A DNA stretch of 64,000 nt, from positions 8,434,501 through 8,498,500 of the forward strand of contig NC_135243.1 in assembly GCF_947623445.1 (NCBI RefSeq), written 5' to 3'. Of this stretch, positions 1 to 12,182 are shown piece by piece. Source of the DNA: Clavelina lepadiformis. Lineage: Eukaryota > Chordata > Ascidiacea > Aplousobranchia > Clavelinidae. The notes beneath the pieces were generated by a model. It did no database searches. It saw only the letters and a program-made list of their open reading frames with translations, and was not told the DNA's origin. Position 1 is the stretch's first letter, and each line of letters opens with the position of its first letter. The translations under genes and the position numbers were made by a program.

Positions 1-86
1 GAACAACAAGCGGTTAAATGTTCGAAGGAAAGCGTTCCTATTGGTCACATCTGCACTTCATACCAATGTGCATTGATTTTCTAAAC

Positions 87-1473
87 CACTGGTTGTCAAC
101 CTTTCAGGATTCGTGGCCTCCTTACAGTGACCCTTAAAATTCGTGCCCCCCTGCTTATCAATGTAAACATGTACATTGTTGATTGCAAAACACTTTTACC
201 TCACTCCTGCGTATGCAGTAGTTTTCATAATTTCATGCCGTTAATTTTGCACAGCAAGCACAAAAACGTGAGAAACTTGTGTCCTGCTTTGCTTCGTCTT
301 CCCAACTATTACACCATAACTCACCAGTGCAGCAGCGGTTGTGATCTGATGATGGGCTCAAGCCCAACCCACAAAATAGGCCATAGTCCAGCACATCTAA
401 TTTCTGAGCCCAACCCAATGAAGACTTGAGCCCAGATCGTTTCAATGTCTATACTCTATAGCAGGGGTGGCCAAACTGCGGTTCTTTAATGAATTAGCAT
501 TGTTGAATTAGACATGCAATTTTCCCGGTCTAGACGAGTTGTTTGATCAGATTATGAAACAATGCGTTCTATCACACGTATTAACAATGGACTCATCGTT
601 AGTAATAATCAAATTACACTCCAAAAAGTACATTATTGTATAGAAGTGTGCGAACTTGTACACTGTAGTTAAGTAAACTGTCAGATTGAAGCTGTACGTC
701 AGGGCTGACCTAGTTTTAAGTCTTGGTTACGGTTATAATAATAATTGCAAAAAGAGTTGGTGAAGCCCAGTTGGAGACTCATAGTATCACCACTTAGCAC
801 TAATGTTAATCAATAGCTACACTTCTTTGTGAGTGAATAAATTCGTGTTTTTTGTTGTGTTTGTGTTGTGGCTCTTTTAAAACTGGAATATGTTATATGC
901 GGCTCGAGCATGAAGCAGGTCTGGCACTCTGGCCACCCCTGCTCTATAGTCTATACTACAGAGTCTATAGCGTATACCATTTATACCACCACTTATATCA
1001 TTTCTATTATGAGAATCTGAGCCATTATTACACTATTTGGGGGCTACTTTCAATACCAGAATTATTGCTAATACTGTTAATGTTAGATGGTTATCAATTT
1101 AGTTAAACGCTTGAGTCGTTTTCTTGATTTGCAAAAAGTAAGACGGAAAGTAAATTTTGAAAGAAAAACGCAAAATAATTTTTGTTTTTCATTGGTCCCA
1201 CAATTCTCCTACTCTGTATTCAGCAAAAAGAAAATAATTGAATAAAAATGTGAAATTTTAAATGCTGTAATAGAGATCACAGTACAACTCCATATGACGG
1301 ACGGGCTAGAAATAGAAATTGGCAGGCCTTGAAATTAAAGTGCGCTGGCCTTAACAATGATATGGGTAGGGCTCAAAATTTAGAATAGGCTGGGCTCAAG
1401 GCCATTATTCGGTCACAACTCCCTCTCCACTACAGTGAGACATCTGCTCGTGGCCCCCAGTTGAGATACCCTA
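87..1473. mobile_element. Degenerate hAT-type element in a gelsolin intron
   Basis: The left end reads CACTGGTTGTCAACC and the right end, reverse complemented, reads TAGGGTATCTCAACTG, resembling CAGTGGTTCTCAACC-type hAT termini. Flanks TTCTAAAC (79-86) and TTCTAGAC (1474-1481) look like an 8-bp target duplication with one mismatch. Both ends continue with a GTGGCC-type subterminal motif. There is no transposase ORF. The element is split by the hAT MITE at 462-941, so it is the older of the two. Confidence 0.45.
462..941. mobile_element. Non-autonomous hAT MITE nested in an older hAT element
   Basis: Terminal inverted repeats CAGGGGTGGCCA match at both ends. The 8-bp target duplication CTCTATAG is perfect (454-461 and 942-949). 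The 480-bp interior has no transposase and is non-coding as far as I can see. Confidence 0.87.
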
Positions 1474-1526
1474 TTCTAGACCCTATTACAAGTAGATGGT
1501 CACTAGCTAAATGCTCATAATTTTAG

Positions 1527-4500
1527 GTAGTGAAAGTAGCCAGGACGAATACGGCGCATGCGCAATTCTCACTACTCAACTGGACGATGAGTATGGAGGC
1601 GCCCCAATCCAGCATCGTGAAACTCAAGGCTACGAATCGGCACTTTTCATGGGTTACTTTAGACCAGCAATTAAATATGAGGTACATGCTCAGTAAACAA
1701 GCTTGTGTGGCCAGTTTTTATGCATCATTACAGGTTTTTCAATTCCAGCTCACTTAAACTTATGCTGTCGTACCATATTTGCTTTAGTTTGTAAAAAGCT
1801 TTGTTTTCGTATCAAACTTTGTTCAGAGCTTTGTTACAGCTGTAAGGCCCAACAATGAAAAATCAAGGCTGTAATAAAATCAACGTATAAAAGCGGTTGA
1901 AATAAGAACAAGTTTATTACTATTTAAAAAAATGTTGTCGAAGTTGGGTCGCGTTTCATTCATGGTTTTTAGAAAGGCGTCCACGGAATAAACGCATACT
2001 CGATCATTAACTAACGTTGCGGAAAAAGCAACCAACCGTAAAGGATTGCGTTTATTATTGGCCTCGAATAACACATTTCTTAAATAGCTCGGTTTATTTT
2101 TGGCTCTTTGAGCTCTGCGTGATACCAAACTGTTGTTTCAGAAAGGCGGTGTGGCATCTGGCTTCAAACATGTTGAAATCAATGACTATAGCGCGATCAA
2201 ACGGCTGATGTGGGTACGGGGAAGACGCCAAGTCAGAGCTGATATCGTTCCCATGGAATGGTCAAGTCTCAACAAGTCGGACTGCTTTATTTTTGATATG
2301 GGTCACGTACGTTTATACAGTTGACTTTCTTTTGCTGTTCTTCGTGCATAGCGTTTTAAAAAAGAGTTAAAAACTATCGTTAATTTAATTGATTTATTGA
2401 TCCATTTATGACTAATGAAATAACTAATCAATAATTTATTCCGATAGAAAATCTACACTTGGAGTGGGCCAAAGAGCAATCGTTTCGAGGGACTTCAGGC
2501 GACCATTGTAGCGAAAGGAATTAATGATGACGAAAGAGGCGGTAAAGCAAAGGTCATTGCTTTTTCTGGCTCCACTCAAAGGGTAAGTTGTCGACTAGAA
2601 TTTCACTTGACCTATAGCATCCTTCTCCTACTGAGTTCTGACTATCTTCTATTATTTTATGCGCAGTTGGAGGAATTCCTGGGAAGCCAATCGGGAGATA
2701 TTGCTGAAGGAGAACCAGAACCCGTTCGTGCCTCGTCGCAAGTCAAATCATCTGGAAAGGGCATTAAGGTAAATAGACCTTAATTTGCACCTGCTTTTAC
2801 ATCTTTTACATCGTTTTACATTATGCGCTATACAACGCGTAGTCGTATGTTGGGCGTTTTAAGCTATGGAGTTGCCGACCGATTGAGCTACCAGTAAATG
2901 TATTTTTGGTTTCGTTTGGTATTTCTATCATATACAGTAAATTTTAAATTCAAAAATTATTTTCACAGCTGTTTAGAGTGTCGGACGACAGCGGCAAGCT
3001 GGTTGTGTCACTTGTCTCGGACAAGTCTCCCTTCCAGCAGAGTATGTTGGAGTCCGGCAATGTATACATTGTCAGCAATGCTGAAACAGCCCAGATCTAT
3101 GTTTGGAAAGGTCAGGAAGTGATTAATCTCCCATTTCTTTTTACGTTTGCGCAGCTACGTTTGTATTCAACGCAATTGCCAAAGTCGCATAAGTTGAGGC
3201 TGAACATAACAACATGAACAAGATATTTACAACAGAATTCTTTTGAAAATGCACATTTCTTCGGCTTTTGCGTGATTTTTTCACCATTAAGTTAAAACTT
3301 TTGCTGTTGTAATAGGTTTTACAGATATATCTTCGATTCTCCGTACTTGTATAGTACACTTCCCACTAACATAACTTCTATAGTGATTTAATGTCTTCTG
3401 CTAATACAGGTAAAGACGCATCGACAGGCGAAAGAAAAGGTGCAATGAAGACTGCCGACTCTTTCATTGAACAAGAAGGGCTTCCTAAGCATGCTAGGAT
3501 CACGGTGATGGCGCAAAATGCGGAAACCTCTCTGTTTAAAATTCTCTTCAGAAGTAAATACGCTGAAAAGTGTGGTGTAGTGTATGTCAACTTTGTATAA
3601 GGCCTTTCAGTATAGTCGTCTATTCAATTTCGTAAAAGCTGCTGGAAACTTGAAAAGTCAACGCCTGGTGAAACAGTAATCCAAAGCTATATCACTTTAC
3701 AGACTGGACTGATGCTGACTCCCAGAAGGGACTAGGTGAGGTATGGTCAATAAACAAAATAGCCAAGGTGGCCAAAGTTGATTTCGATGCGAGCACACTT
3801 CATGAGAAACCGGATTTGGCCGCCAAATACCAGCTTCCTGATGATGGATCAGGTGACGTTCAGGTAGTTCTTTCAATGGGGTTGTTCAAATTTTATGTCA
3901 ACATGTGTTAAAAGGATAATCGTTAAATGAGAACTTAACGGTAATCAATAATGCCACATAACGAACGGTTTTTAGTGGTTAACGATAGATAATACCAAGT
4001 CAACCTTCTGCAGATTTGGCGCATTGAAGGGATAAATAAAAATGCGGTTTCGAAAGACAGCTATGGTCAGTTTTACGGCGGAGATTGCTACATCGTGCTA
4101 TACAGTTACAAGCAGAAAAGTCGGCAGGATTATATCATTTACTATTGGATCGGTTCCAAAGCCACAAAAGATGAGGTAACAGCTCTTCCAATCTTGACTA
4201 TCAAAACTGATGGTGAAGAGTGCAATGGGGCGGCGACGCAGGTATCAGCAAACGAATCACCATGTTACTAGCTATTTGCCTTAAGATTATGTTTTTATCT
4301 ATGTAAGGTACATGTTTGAAATGACCCTGTATTTTTCTTTACATGTCATCTGGTTATCTTACATCTCATGTGTAAGCTAACGTAAATACATGCTTCTAAT
4401 GTTTGGATAGCATAACCGTAAAGGTTTTAACCACATGTTGAAGGAACGTGGTTTGACCAGGCAACCCACAACTAAACTAAAAAAGACAACGTTATAGATG

Positions 4501-7500
4501 CTCCCTAATCGTGATGGTGGGTAGAAAAAGAATAAAATCTGTTTTTTTTTCTGAATCAGATCCGCGTTACGCAAGGAAAGGAGCCCCCACACATGTTGAT
4601 GCTGTTCGGTGGAAAACCGATGATTGTCAACATGGGAGGAACCTCAAGGGCCGGTGGACAAACATCCGCTGCTGATACTCGGTATGTATAGGAAGAATTT
4701 TGAAAAGTTCTTAAAACTCCGTTTTTAACGGTAGCCTTGGTATTGCACCCACACGTAATTTCTCCCATGAGCTCAACTGGTTGTGATGTTACTCTTTTTA
4801 ACTATTTTTGTCGCAAATATTTTTTCTAACGCTGATTATGATTTGTTATCAAAAATAAAGGTTTATCAAGTCAGTATGTAAATTTCACATGCGAAGCAAC
4901 TTTCCAATGAAAACAATTACTGTACTAACATCACAATTCAGACCATTACAATCATAGGCGATCAATGCCATCTCCTTTGTTTAAATGGAAGACAAAAATA
5001 AGTTCGTCTTAAAGTAAGGCATGTAATATTGTAATTAGTGTAGCCTATTATTGATGCCCACTTTCTTTCAAAACTAAAATAACTACCTCAAAAACAATGA
5101 CATACTTCGGACAAAGACTAAAATAAAAATTTGCTACTCGCCTCGTCAGGTTATGGTTCACCAGAAGCATCATTGTCTGTTACCACGCCAGGTTGGTTAC
5201 TTTCCAACGCGAATATACAGTAACATCTAATTGTGTCATTTCTGTGTAAAGTGTGCCGTGCCACTGTGCTTAGACCGAGTGAAAATAATCCTGTTTTATG
5301 CTAGCTGCGCGTAAATTTAAGGTGAAAATATGCAAGAATTTTCTGGTATCAGACGTTAACTTTTTGACTTATAGCTAATATTGACGTCAAATACTGATAT
5401 TGATGACAATACCAACTTTGTTGTGAGACAGTTTAGTTCGATGTTGCACTTTTATCTTCCTATAGGCCAACTCTTGTTTGTTTTTAAAGACTTTTCCATG
5501 TAAAGTCGGGATTTATGGGAAGATGTCGTGCGGTAGAAGTTGATGCTGAAGCATCGAACTTAAATTCCAACGACGCTTTTCTTCTTATCACACCTGACGG
5601 AAATTCTGTGTGGTGCGGCAAAGGTAAAATTAGATCTATACTGTAGGATGTTGCCTGCAGATTGAGACAAGTTTTATTAATTCAGTAAAAGCAAATATAT
5701 TAACAAAGCGGTTACAATTTTATTTAAATAAATGTAACCTGTAATATAACTGTAGCTTACTGCATACAAATACGATCTAAATTTTAAATAAGCATGAAAG
5801 AATCACTGTAATGACTTAAATATTTTAACGCCTGTATACTTAGTACTGATAATTATTAGTAGTAGGTCTAGTGATTAGTAATAGCTGTATTATGTAGCTA
5901 TTAATCAGTATCAGTTAACAAATAAATAAAATCATGATAATTTATCTGCATGGAAAGTAAATATCAATTCATTGTGAATGTATCATGTGACGAGAATAAC
6001 TACAACACCATCGTATAGGCGCATCAGAGACGGAGATATCAGCGGCAAGCGAGGTTACCTCCACTCTTGGAACATCTTCGCCATCCAGGATCGAAGAAGG
6101 GGAAGAACCGTCTTCCTTTTGGTCTTCACTTGGTGGAAAAGCAGATTACGCTTCAGACCCCAGACATGAGGCAAGTTAATGACCTGGTGCCTGAACTACG
6201 TAAAAATGTAAAGCGATTACAAATTGTGACGCTTTCGTGACTACTGTTTAGCAAGAAACAAATATAAAATAGTGGATAGTGCATGTAATCCTGTATTTCC
6301 ACCTTGCTGTTAAGCATTTCCGAGCGTAAAACCATTATCTCTTTCAGTAAGGACACATCCGAAATACTATTTACAGTATTTTGGGCATAATATAAGTAGG
6401 CTAGTTTATTCTTTGCGTAGCCCACATACAGTACAGTAGGATAAATCGTATATAAAACGCTGGGCAAATATAGACGTAAAGACTGTTGAATTCAATTCCT
6501 TACAGACTGAAGTGAAGCCGGCTCGTTTGTTTGAATGCTGCGATGCGTCAGGAAACTTCACAGTTGAGGAAGTGGTCGGTGAATGGACTCAAGATGACCT
6601 AAACCAGGACAATGTGATGCTTCTTGACGCCTGGACTTGTATTTATGTTTGGATCGGTAAGATCTAGGGCTACATCGATATAAGTAATTAGGCTGATCAT
6701 ACTGGTTGATCTGCTTTGTCTTATTGTGACGTATATATGACTTTAGTGTTCACCAGTGTGGCGTATGTGACTTCTGGAGTCCTCCGCTAAACGTTGGTCA
6801 AAAGACTGACAGAGCTATCTGACTCCAAATCAGAAATTAAGAAGGCTTGTACTTCCCAGTGAGCACTGCTACACTTAAAAAAAACTTAGCCACTCGAAAT
6901 AGTCTGGCCACAAGGAAATAACAAAACAACTTGAGTATATTATAAACAGCGTTCAAATGGTGACACGAGACAACTAGCAATACTTTTAATGGGTACCACG
7001 GTGAGACAATACTATAAAGTATAAATCACGCAAACAGCTTCGCCATCTCGTCTGTCTTCATTCACCGCTCAATTAGATCGTGTGTCTTCCCCTTCTGAGG
7101 AGCGTTATGCGCAATGTTGCATTCTTGTGACGTCATAATTGTTGCGCGGAGTGATAACTCTACAGTGGCAGGACGCCAACCGCCACATTATCATTGGATA
7201 CTTATCAATCACTACTTATCGGCTATAGACTAGAACTAAACTTAGACTAAATTACATGGTAGAAAAATGTTAAGAATATTCCAACGGTATGCAGCTCTTG
7301 TAAGGTCATATGTTAACTTTGATACACATGCTTAATTTTCCAAGTTGAAAATGGATGCTGTACAACAGGGGTTCTTAAACTTTTTGGCACACGCCCCCCT
7401 TGACGGTACCTAAAAATTTCGCGCCCCCCCTCATTGCAAAATAAAAAAGCATTAAACAAAATAGCAATTTATTTTCAATTAACTTTCATTAATGAGAAGG

Positions 7501-8848
7501 ATGTAGTTGTTTTTGGGAAACCAAACGTTTAATTCGAGGCTTTGTGGAAGATAATGCACATCTTAGGTCGGCTGCACAGTCAAGTTTGTTCCTAGGTTTT
7601 GTCTTTATATTCATGAAGATGACGCTGCAAACGACTTGGTCTCAAAACGTCGTTGCTTAGCTTTTCTAAGCATATCACGCATTGCGGTACGACTTTTTCG
7701 TTCACTGTGGTATCTATACAGCCATACGTCACATAATTTTGGTCATACTTTCTCTTTTTTCCACTCAATACAATTAGTTTAATTACTAAAATACCTGGTT
7801 ATTAAATCAATACTAAATTTAAGTTTTACTTCATTTTACGGTTTTAATGTTGGCTGACGTTGGTTTTACCGTATTTAAACCGGGTGCGCGACATTACTAT
7901 TTTTATTATGTGTGGCCGACACTGCACACAAGTTTTCAATCGTTAATGACTCGAAAATTATACGTCGTAAGCTGATCGGATATTTACAGGTTAGTAGCAA
8001 AAACATCTGGTTTCCTGTATACATCATTATTGTAAAACTAAAGAAAATGCATTTAGTGTAAATTAAGTATTTCTACAAGTGATACATTTGTAAAAGTTTT
8101 TCTTGTTACACCGCCCCCCGTTGTGAGAAAAACAGGTCGCGCTAAAAGAGAACAGTTAGTCGAGCTAGGATTGCATGAATGAGTAAAGGAAAACAATACG
8201 CTTCAACGCGGAGAGACACCAAATATTATGACGTAACAATTGACGTATTTCAGAATCAAATTTCAAAAATACAATTGCCATGGTGACACACTTTAAAATT
8301 TTAGTAAAAATGAACCTATAGCGAAAGTCAAGTAAGCATGTTTAGACATAGCTCATATAATAATAGACAGTTTGTCATCTCTCGCGCCCCCCTTATGAAT
8401 GTTACACGCCCCCCAAGGGGGGCGCGCCCCCCAGTTTAAGAACCACTGCTGTACAATAAAGCCAATAATAGTAATAATAATAATAGGGCGGCCTTAACGA
8501 AATAGTCTACTGTATAACGTAAAAAGGTCTACTTTAAATGTACCCAATTAAGGACGTGATGGGCATGCGCTTTTTCTGTTGCACATTATGGAATTAACAT
8601 GACACACCACTTAAAATCGCGACTTGACACACGTTGTAGGGTAACTGGGTAATATTATGGTTGTCGACCGGCTTACTATATTGTAAATCGCGTTTTTAGG
8701 AAAGGATTCGAGTGAACAAGAAAAAACGAAGGCACCAGAAGCTGCCGAGGAGTACTTGAACTCTGACCCGACTGAACGTGATAGTACAACGCCGATTTGC
8801 AAAGTCCAGCAAGGAAACGAACCAATCTCATTCAAAGGTTTCTTTCAG
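1527..8848 (+). CDS. GSN-like: Gelsolin-family six-repeat actin-severing protein, partial, 13 visible exons
   Basis: Calcium-dependent actin severing and capping protein of the cytoplasm. Exons, read from splice sites and alignment to remembered gelsolin: 1527-1681, 2142-2306, 2448-2582, 2667-2768, 2969-3110, 3410-3553, 3703-3863, 4014-4241, 4560-4681, 5490-5623, 6019-6170, 6506-6656, 8700-8848. They join in one open frame of 646 residues. They run from the second half of repeat G1 ([14 protein letters not shown], then [11 protein letters not shown]) through G2 ([14 protein letters not shown]), G3 (LFRVSDDSG), G4 ([20 protein letters not shown]), G5 ([23 protein letters not shown]) to G6 ([28 protein letters not shown]). 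The first exons lie left of the window. The final exon, expected to carry the W-D-rich tail of G6, was not found; reading through the last donor would add about 21 unrelated residues to a stop at 8912. The intron after 6170 uses a GC donor. No villin headpiece was seen, so gelsolin is favoured over villin. Confidence 0.93.
6171..6505 (+). other. GC-AG intron in the gelsolin gene
   Basis: The exon ends in CATGAG and the intron starts gcaagt, which is the favoured context for the rare GC donor class. The next exon opens after ttacag with a phase-0 ACT codon. The joined frame matches the G5-G6 linker of gelsolin. The nearest GT alternative (gttaat, five bases on) would put a TGA at the start of the next exon. 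Confidence 0.75.
7366..8448. mobile_element. Non-autonomous hAT element, 1.08 kb, in the last visible gelsolin intron
   Basis: The ends are CAGGGGTTCTTAAAC on the left and, reverse complemented on the right, CAGTGGTTCTTAAAC. Both are followed by C-rich stretches (ACGCCCCCC). The 8-bp target duplication CTGTACAA is exact (7358-7365 and 8449-8456). No transposase reading frame survives. It accounts for half of the 2-kb intron between gelsolin exons 6506-6656 and 8700-8848. Confidence 0.87.
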
Positions 8849-9147
8849 GTTAGACAGCGTAACTATACAGGATATATATTTCATCAACATGCACATAAAC
8901 GCTCACTGTGTTAAGTAGCCTTCGCCCAGTGTACATAAGTAGGCCTATTTATCAAGGTTATCAACGGACGACAGTGGATGACGATCGATAACCATCAACG
9001 ATTTAAACTTTACTATGTTTATTTTATATGTAGGGTTGGGAAGATTGAAACGCGAAGTTGCTGTCCTACGTTGGCTAGCATGTTTTAGCCAAAATTCATC
9101 ACTCCTAGAATATTTGGAAATTGTAAAATGTACACGAATGTGATCAC

Positions 9148-9779
9148 TAGGGCAACCAAAAGTCAATATGGTCAATTTTTTTTTACCTGCTCAGAATGCT
9201 ATGAAACAAGTACAAAACAAATTTCAGCTTTGTACGACGTGTGGTATAGAAGTTATTAGGTCAGATAAAGTCAAAATGTTACGTTAGGTCAAAATACGGT
9301 CAAATTGTTTCGTTAGGTCTTGTTTTTAGGTCAAAATCTATTAAACTTGTAATTTTGTAACCATTTTGTAATATTATTCTTCCGTTTTTCTCTTTTCTTG
9401 TATCAGTCCCGCAAATTTTACTTAGAACCCAAGCTACAAAGAGAGGGAAGGCTTTTCAGCGCGTTTGGTGACGTCATTGCATTTGAAACTGCAAGTTGTC
9501 AATCTTAATACGCAGAAACGAAAAAAAAGTCAACACTAGAAAAGCATTTTGTCATTTTTAAATGCAGCTTTAGATTAGAAAGTTGCTGTAGACAGTGTAG
9601 AGACTATCAGTATAGCGTTTTTCAAAATGAGGTCAAAATTTAAACTTTTTAGGTCAAAATAAGGTCAAAATGTAAACTTTTAGGTCAAAATAAGGTCAAA
9701 ATGTAGACTTTTTAGGTCAAAATTTGCAAATTTTAAGGTCAAAATTTAAAATTTTTAGGTCAAAAAACTGGTTGCCATA
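9148..9779. mobile_element. hAT-like MITE filled with AGGTCAAAAT repeats
   Basis: Inverted termini TAGGGCAACCA and TATGGCAACCA (right end reverse complemented) are flanked by a perfect 8-bp duplication GTGATCAC (9140-9147, 9780-9787). The right third carries at least seven copies of a TTAGGTCAAAAT-like unit, and related GGTCAA units lie near the left end. Repeated subterminal motifs of this kind are known as transposase-binding arrays in hAT elements; that role is inferred here. Confidence 0.8.
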
Positions 9780-10241
9780 GTGATCACGTATACTGAATCG
9801 CGCGTTTGTACCAATTCTGCTTCGTACTTTCCGCTATACACGTATTTGAAGTGTTTCAACGAGATTTCTTAATGTATTTCATTTCTATATTACTCAAGAT
9901 ATACTTCTATTACATCATAAATATTCGTCAAATTGAACATGAATGCTGTTTAACTTTTAAAGGTAGGTTATAACTTTGAGTCAGCGATTTTACAGATTTA
10001 TTGCCATGCCGAACCTAACGTCGAATAGGTAACTGGCTGTATCTTTACTTTATTAAGCTTTGGCAACGTCCGTAGAACTAAATAACCTTTACGAACACTA
10101 AGTCATACCAGTCAATCACAAACCATTTACAAACCAAAACCTCGTGTAATTCATAACACAAGTCGTTGATAATTTAGAAATCGTATCAAACTAGGATATA
10201 ATTTTGACAATTGCGCACTTTGTTACCGACAACAGCAAACA

Positions 10242-11423
10242 TTACAAATACAGTTCATGATAACAAAAAATGTTATTTTCAGTTGCAACCAAATTGTTTG
10301 TTTTGTTAACCAAAGTGACTTCGTAGGTCATCTTCAACAAAGGTTGTTTTACGTCGAAAACATGTTCAGCGACCGATCTAATCTTTTTGCAGGTTCTTTC
10401 AAATACAATATCACCCTCAGTTTTATTATTGACACGGAAAGGTTTCGCTGCTTTAAAAGGAAAAAAGGCAGATTCCCAAAAGAACGTATTTCTCCCTTGC
10501 TGTGGCCTTGTGTCCAAAATAATTTCATCGAATAATTTTGCGGTAAAATATCCAGCAAGCCCACAGGCATCGTTCATTGTGTAATTTTGCAATAATTTAA
10601 TATTAGCTTTTCCCGTTAGTGATTCACACTTCGCTTTACAATCGTTGGAATAAACTGGATAAATTTTGGATATCAATTCAGCGTCTGTAGGCAGGCCAAG
10701 AACGAACATACCGGAGTTTTCTTGTTTTTGAAAGTACTCTTTTAAGTGGTCAGATTTTACAACCGTCAAGTACGTCCCATACGACACGGGAATTGATATT
10801 GCATCTCTGTTGCCGAACATTCCGACACAAGTTGAGATGATTTCGCTGACAAACTCGTTGTCACCAAAACTACCAAATAACTCCGACACGAACAAAGAAA
10901 TGTTCTTCTGCGAGTTGAGCTCCTTTAAACGTATATCGCATTCGTTGGCTTCCATGGCCAACAGCATCTCTTCCGTGCTGCGGACAAGCAGAGGACTGTA
11001 CACCACCACCGAGTCTACGCTTTGAAATTTTTCTTTGAGGTAAGTGTTGGCAGCTTGATTCACTTCTAAAACATGAACTGTACCTTTTATGTTCAGTTCT
11101 TGTAAGCAATCCACGCAATAATCAACCAGCCTTCCCCTACCGGCACCTACTACCATGCAATCAACTTTAAAGTCGTTCTTGAAAGAGACACTGGAAGGTA
11201 CATTATTGGATTTTATTGACTTCAGGGCTTTGAGTATGGCCGTGTAAAACAGAAAATATTTCGCTGTGTCCGCTTCCATGGCTTCGTATTCGACAGCGGT
11301 CCACGGCGGATTTACTGGGTCTTTGTTTCTAGTTGGCGGTAGAATCCCCTGCCTTTGAAGAACCTGATAGTAATCCCTTTGGCACATGCTCTCTGCTTGG
11401 TCTATCAGTATTTCAGTGTTCAT
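10242..11423 (-). CDS. PRMT5-like arginine methyltransferase lacking the N-terminal TIM barrel, single exon
   Basis: This intact 393-aa frame aligns with the C-terminal Rossmann and beta-barrel half of PRMT5, the type II enzyme that transfers methyl groups from SAM to arginine. Visible motifs: SAM-binding VVGAGRGRLVD (PRMT5 VLGAGRGPLVN), the double-E loop SELFGSFGDNE (PRMT5 SELLGSFADNE, both catalytic Glu kept), AGYF, and the barrel Trp in FFW. The N-terminal TIM barrel, about 290 residues that bind MEP50 in PRMT5, is absent; only some 40 residues precede the helix YEAMEADTAKY. That helix matches PRMT5 YEVFEKDPIKY but has Met49 in place of the product-specifying Phe. The ATG at 11423 is preceded by an in-frame TGA two codons upstream, and a plausible 3' splice site (tttacag) lies further up, so a 5' UTR intron is possible. 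An AATAAA on the minus strand lies at 10049-10054. The absence of coding introns suggests an old retrocopy or ancient paralogue. Confidence 0.87.
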   Translation of the reverse strand: MNTEILIDQAESMCQRDYYQVLQRQGILPPTRNKDPVNPPWTAVEYEAMEADTAKYFLFYTAILKALKSIKSNNVPSSVSFKNDFKVDCMVVGAGRGRLVDYCVDCLQELNIKGTVHVLEVNQAANTYLKEKFQSVDSVVVYSPLLVRSTEEMLLAMEANECDIRLKELNSQKNISLFVSELFGSFGDNEFVSEIISTCVGMFGNRDAISIPVSYGTYLTVVKSDHLKEYFQKQENSGMFVLGLPTDAELISKIYPVYSNDCKAKCESLTGKANIKLLQNYTMNDACGLAGYFTAKLFDEIILDTRPQQGRNTFFWESAFFPFKAAKPFRVNNKTEGDIVFERTCKKIRSVAEHVFDVKQPLLKMTYEVTLVNKTNNLVATENNIFCYHELYL

Positions 11424-12182
11424 ATTTCAGGTTATAAATTAACGTTTCTATTTCGTTATAGTTGCCAAAAACCTGTAAATAGGAAATGCATTCGACTTAC
11501 TAAAGCAACAATAGGCAAACATATTATTGTTGCAGCAGCAAATGCTCAAACAAGTGAGTCATAGGTATTACAAACTTAAAATCTGTGTCGCATAGGCCTA
11601 CTGTAGGCAACGGCGCAACCTTACTTGCTAAATTGCCATACAAAGATCACTACGTTCCTCACAAAACACCTAATGTGCCATAAGGCGTTATAAAATGTGA
11701 GTATCCTTCCTATTTTAAAAATACCGTAGCAAATGAAACAAACCTAGCGTAACTTTGCAACTCTAAAATAGTTAAGTGTCATTCGAGCGATGTGATAAAC
11801 AAATCCTACCGAAGATAATACCGACAAAGAGATGTTGGATTGTTGGTGATCATACTAAAAACAAACTATTTACAAATTAAATTAGATAACGCCCTTGGTT
11901 AAATGCCAGGCAATTGGAATCTATGTTTCGGGATAGGTTAGTAGATATTGGTAATCGAGCCTTAATTCACACACACAGCGTTTTATAAAGGGTTAACTTT
12001 GGCGACCGCTAAGAAGTTTCAGGAGACCGCAGTTGTGTTTTCTAAGTATGTGAAATGCATATAACGGTAATTGCTAATTTTCTGCTGTAGTTGCAGAAAA
12101 ACAGTTTTTGAGAGACCGTTGGAGAAATTCAAGAGATCGTTTCGGTCCCTCAAAACGCCTTAAAAAACAACACTGCACAGTC
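11424..12182. other. Intergenic, no gene recognised
   Basis: Probable promoter and 5' UTR side of the PRMT5-like gene, followed by AT-rich DNA. Short repeats of a GAGACCG motif occur at 12020-12150. I see no coding signal. Confidence 0.4.

Noticed and set aside
9414..9508. Possible last gelsolin exon after a good acceptor (cttgtatcag), coding about 33 residues
   Set aside because: It lies inside the transposon 9148-9779, lacks any similarity to the G6 tail and ends quickly in a stop.
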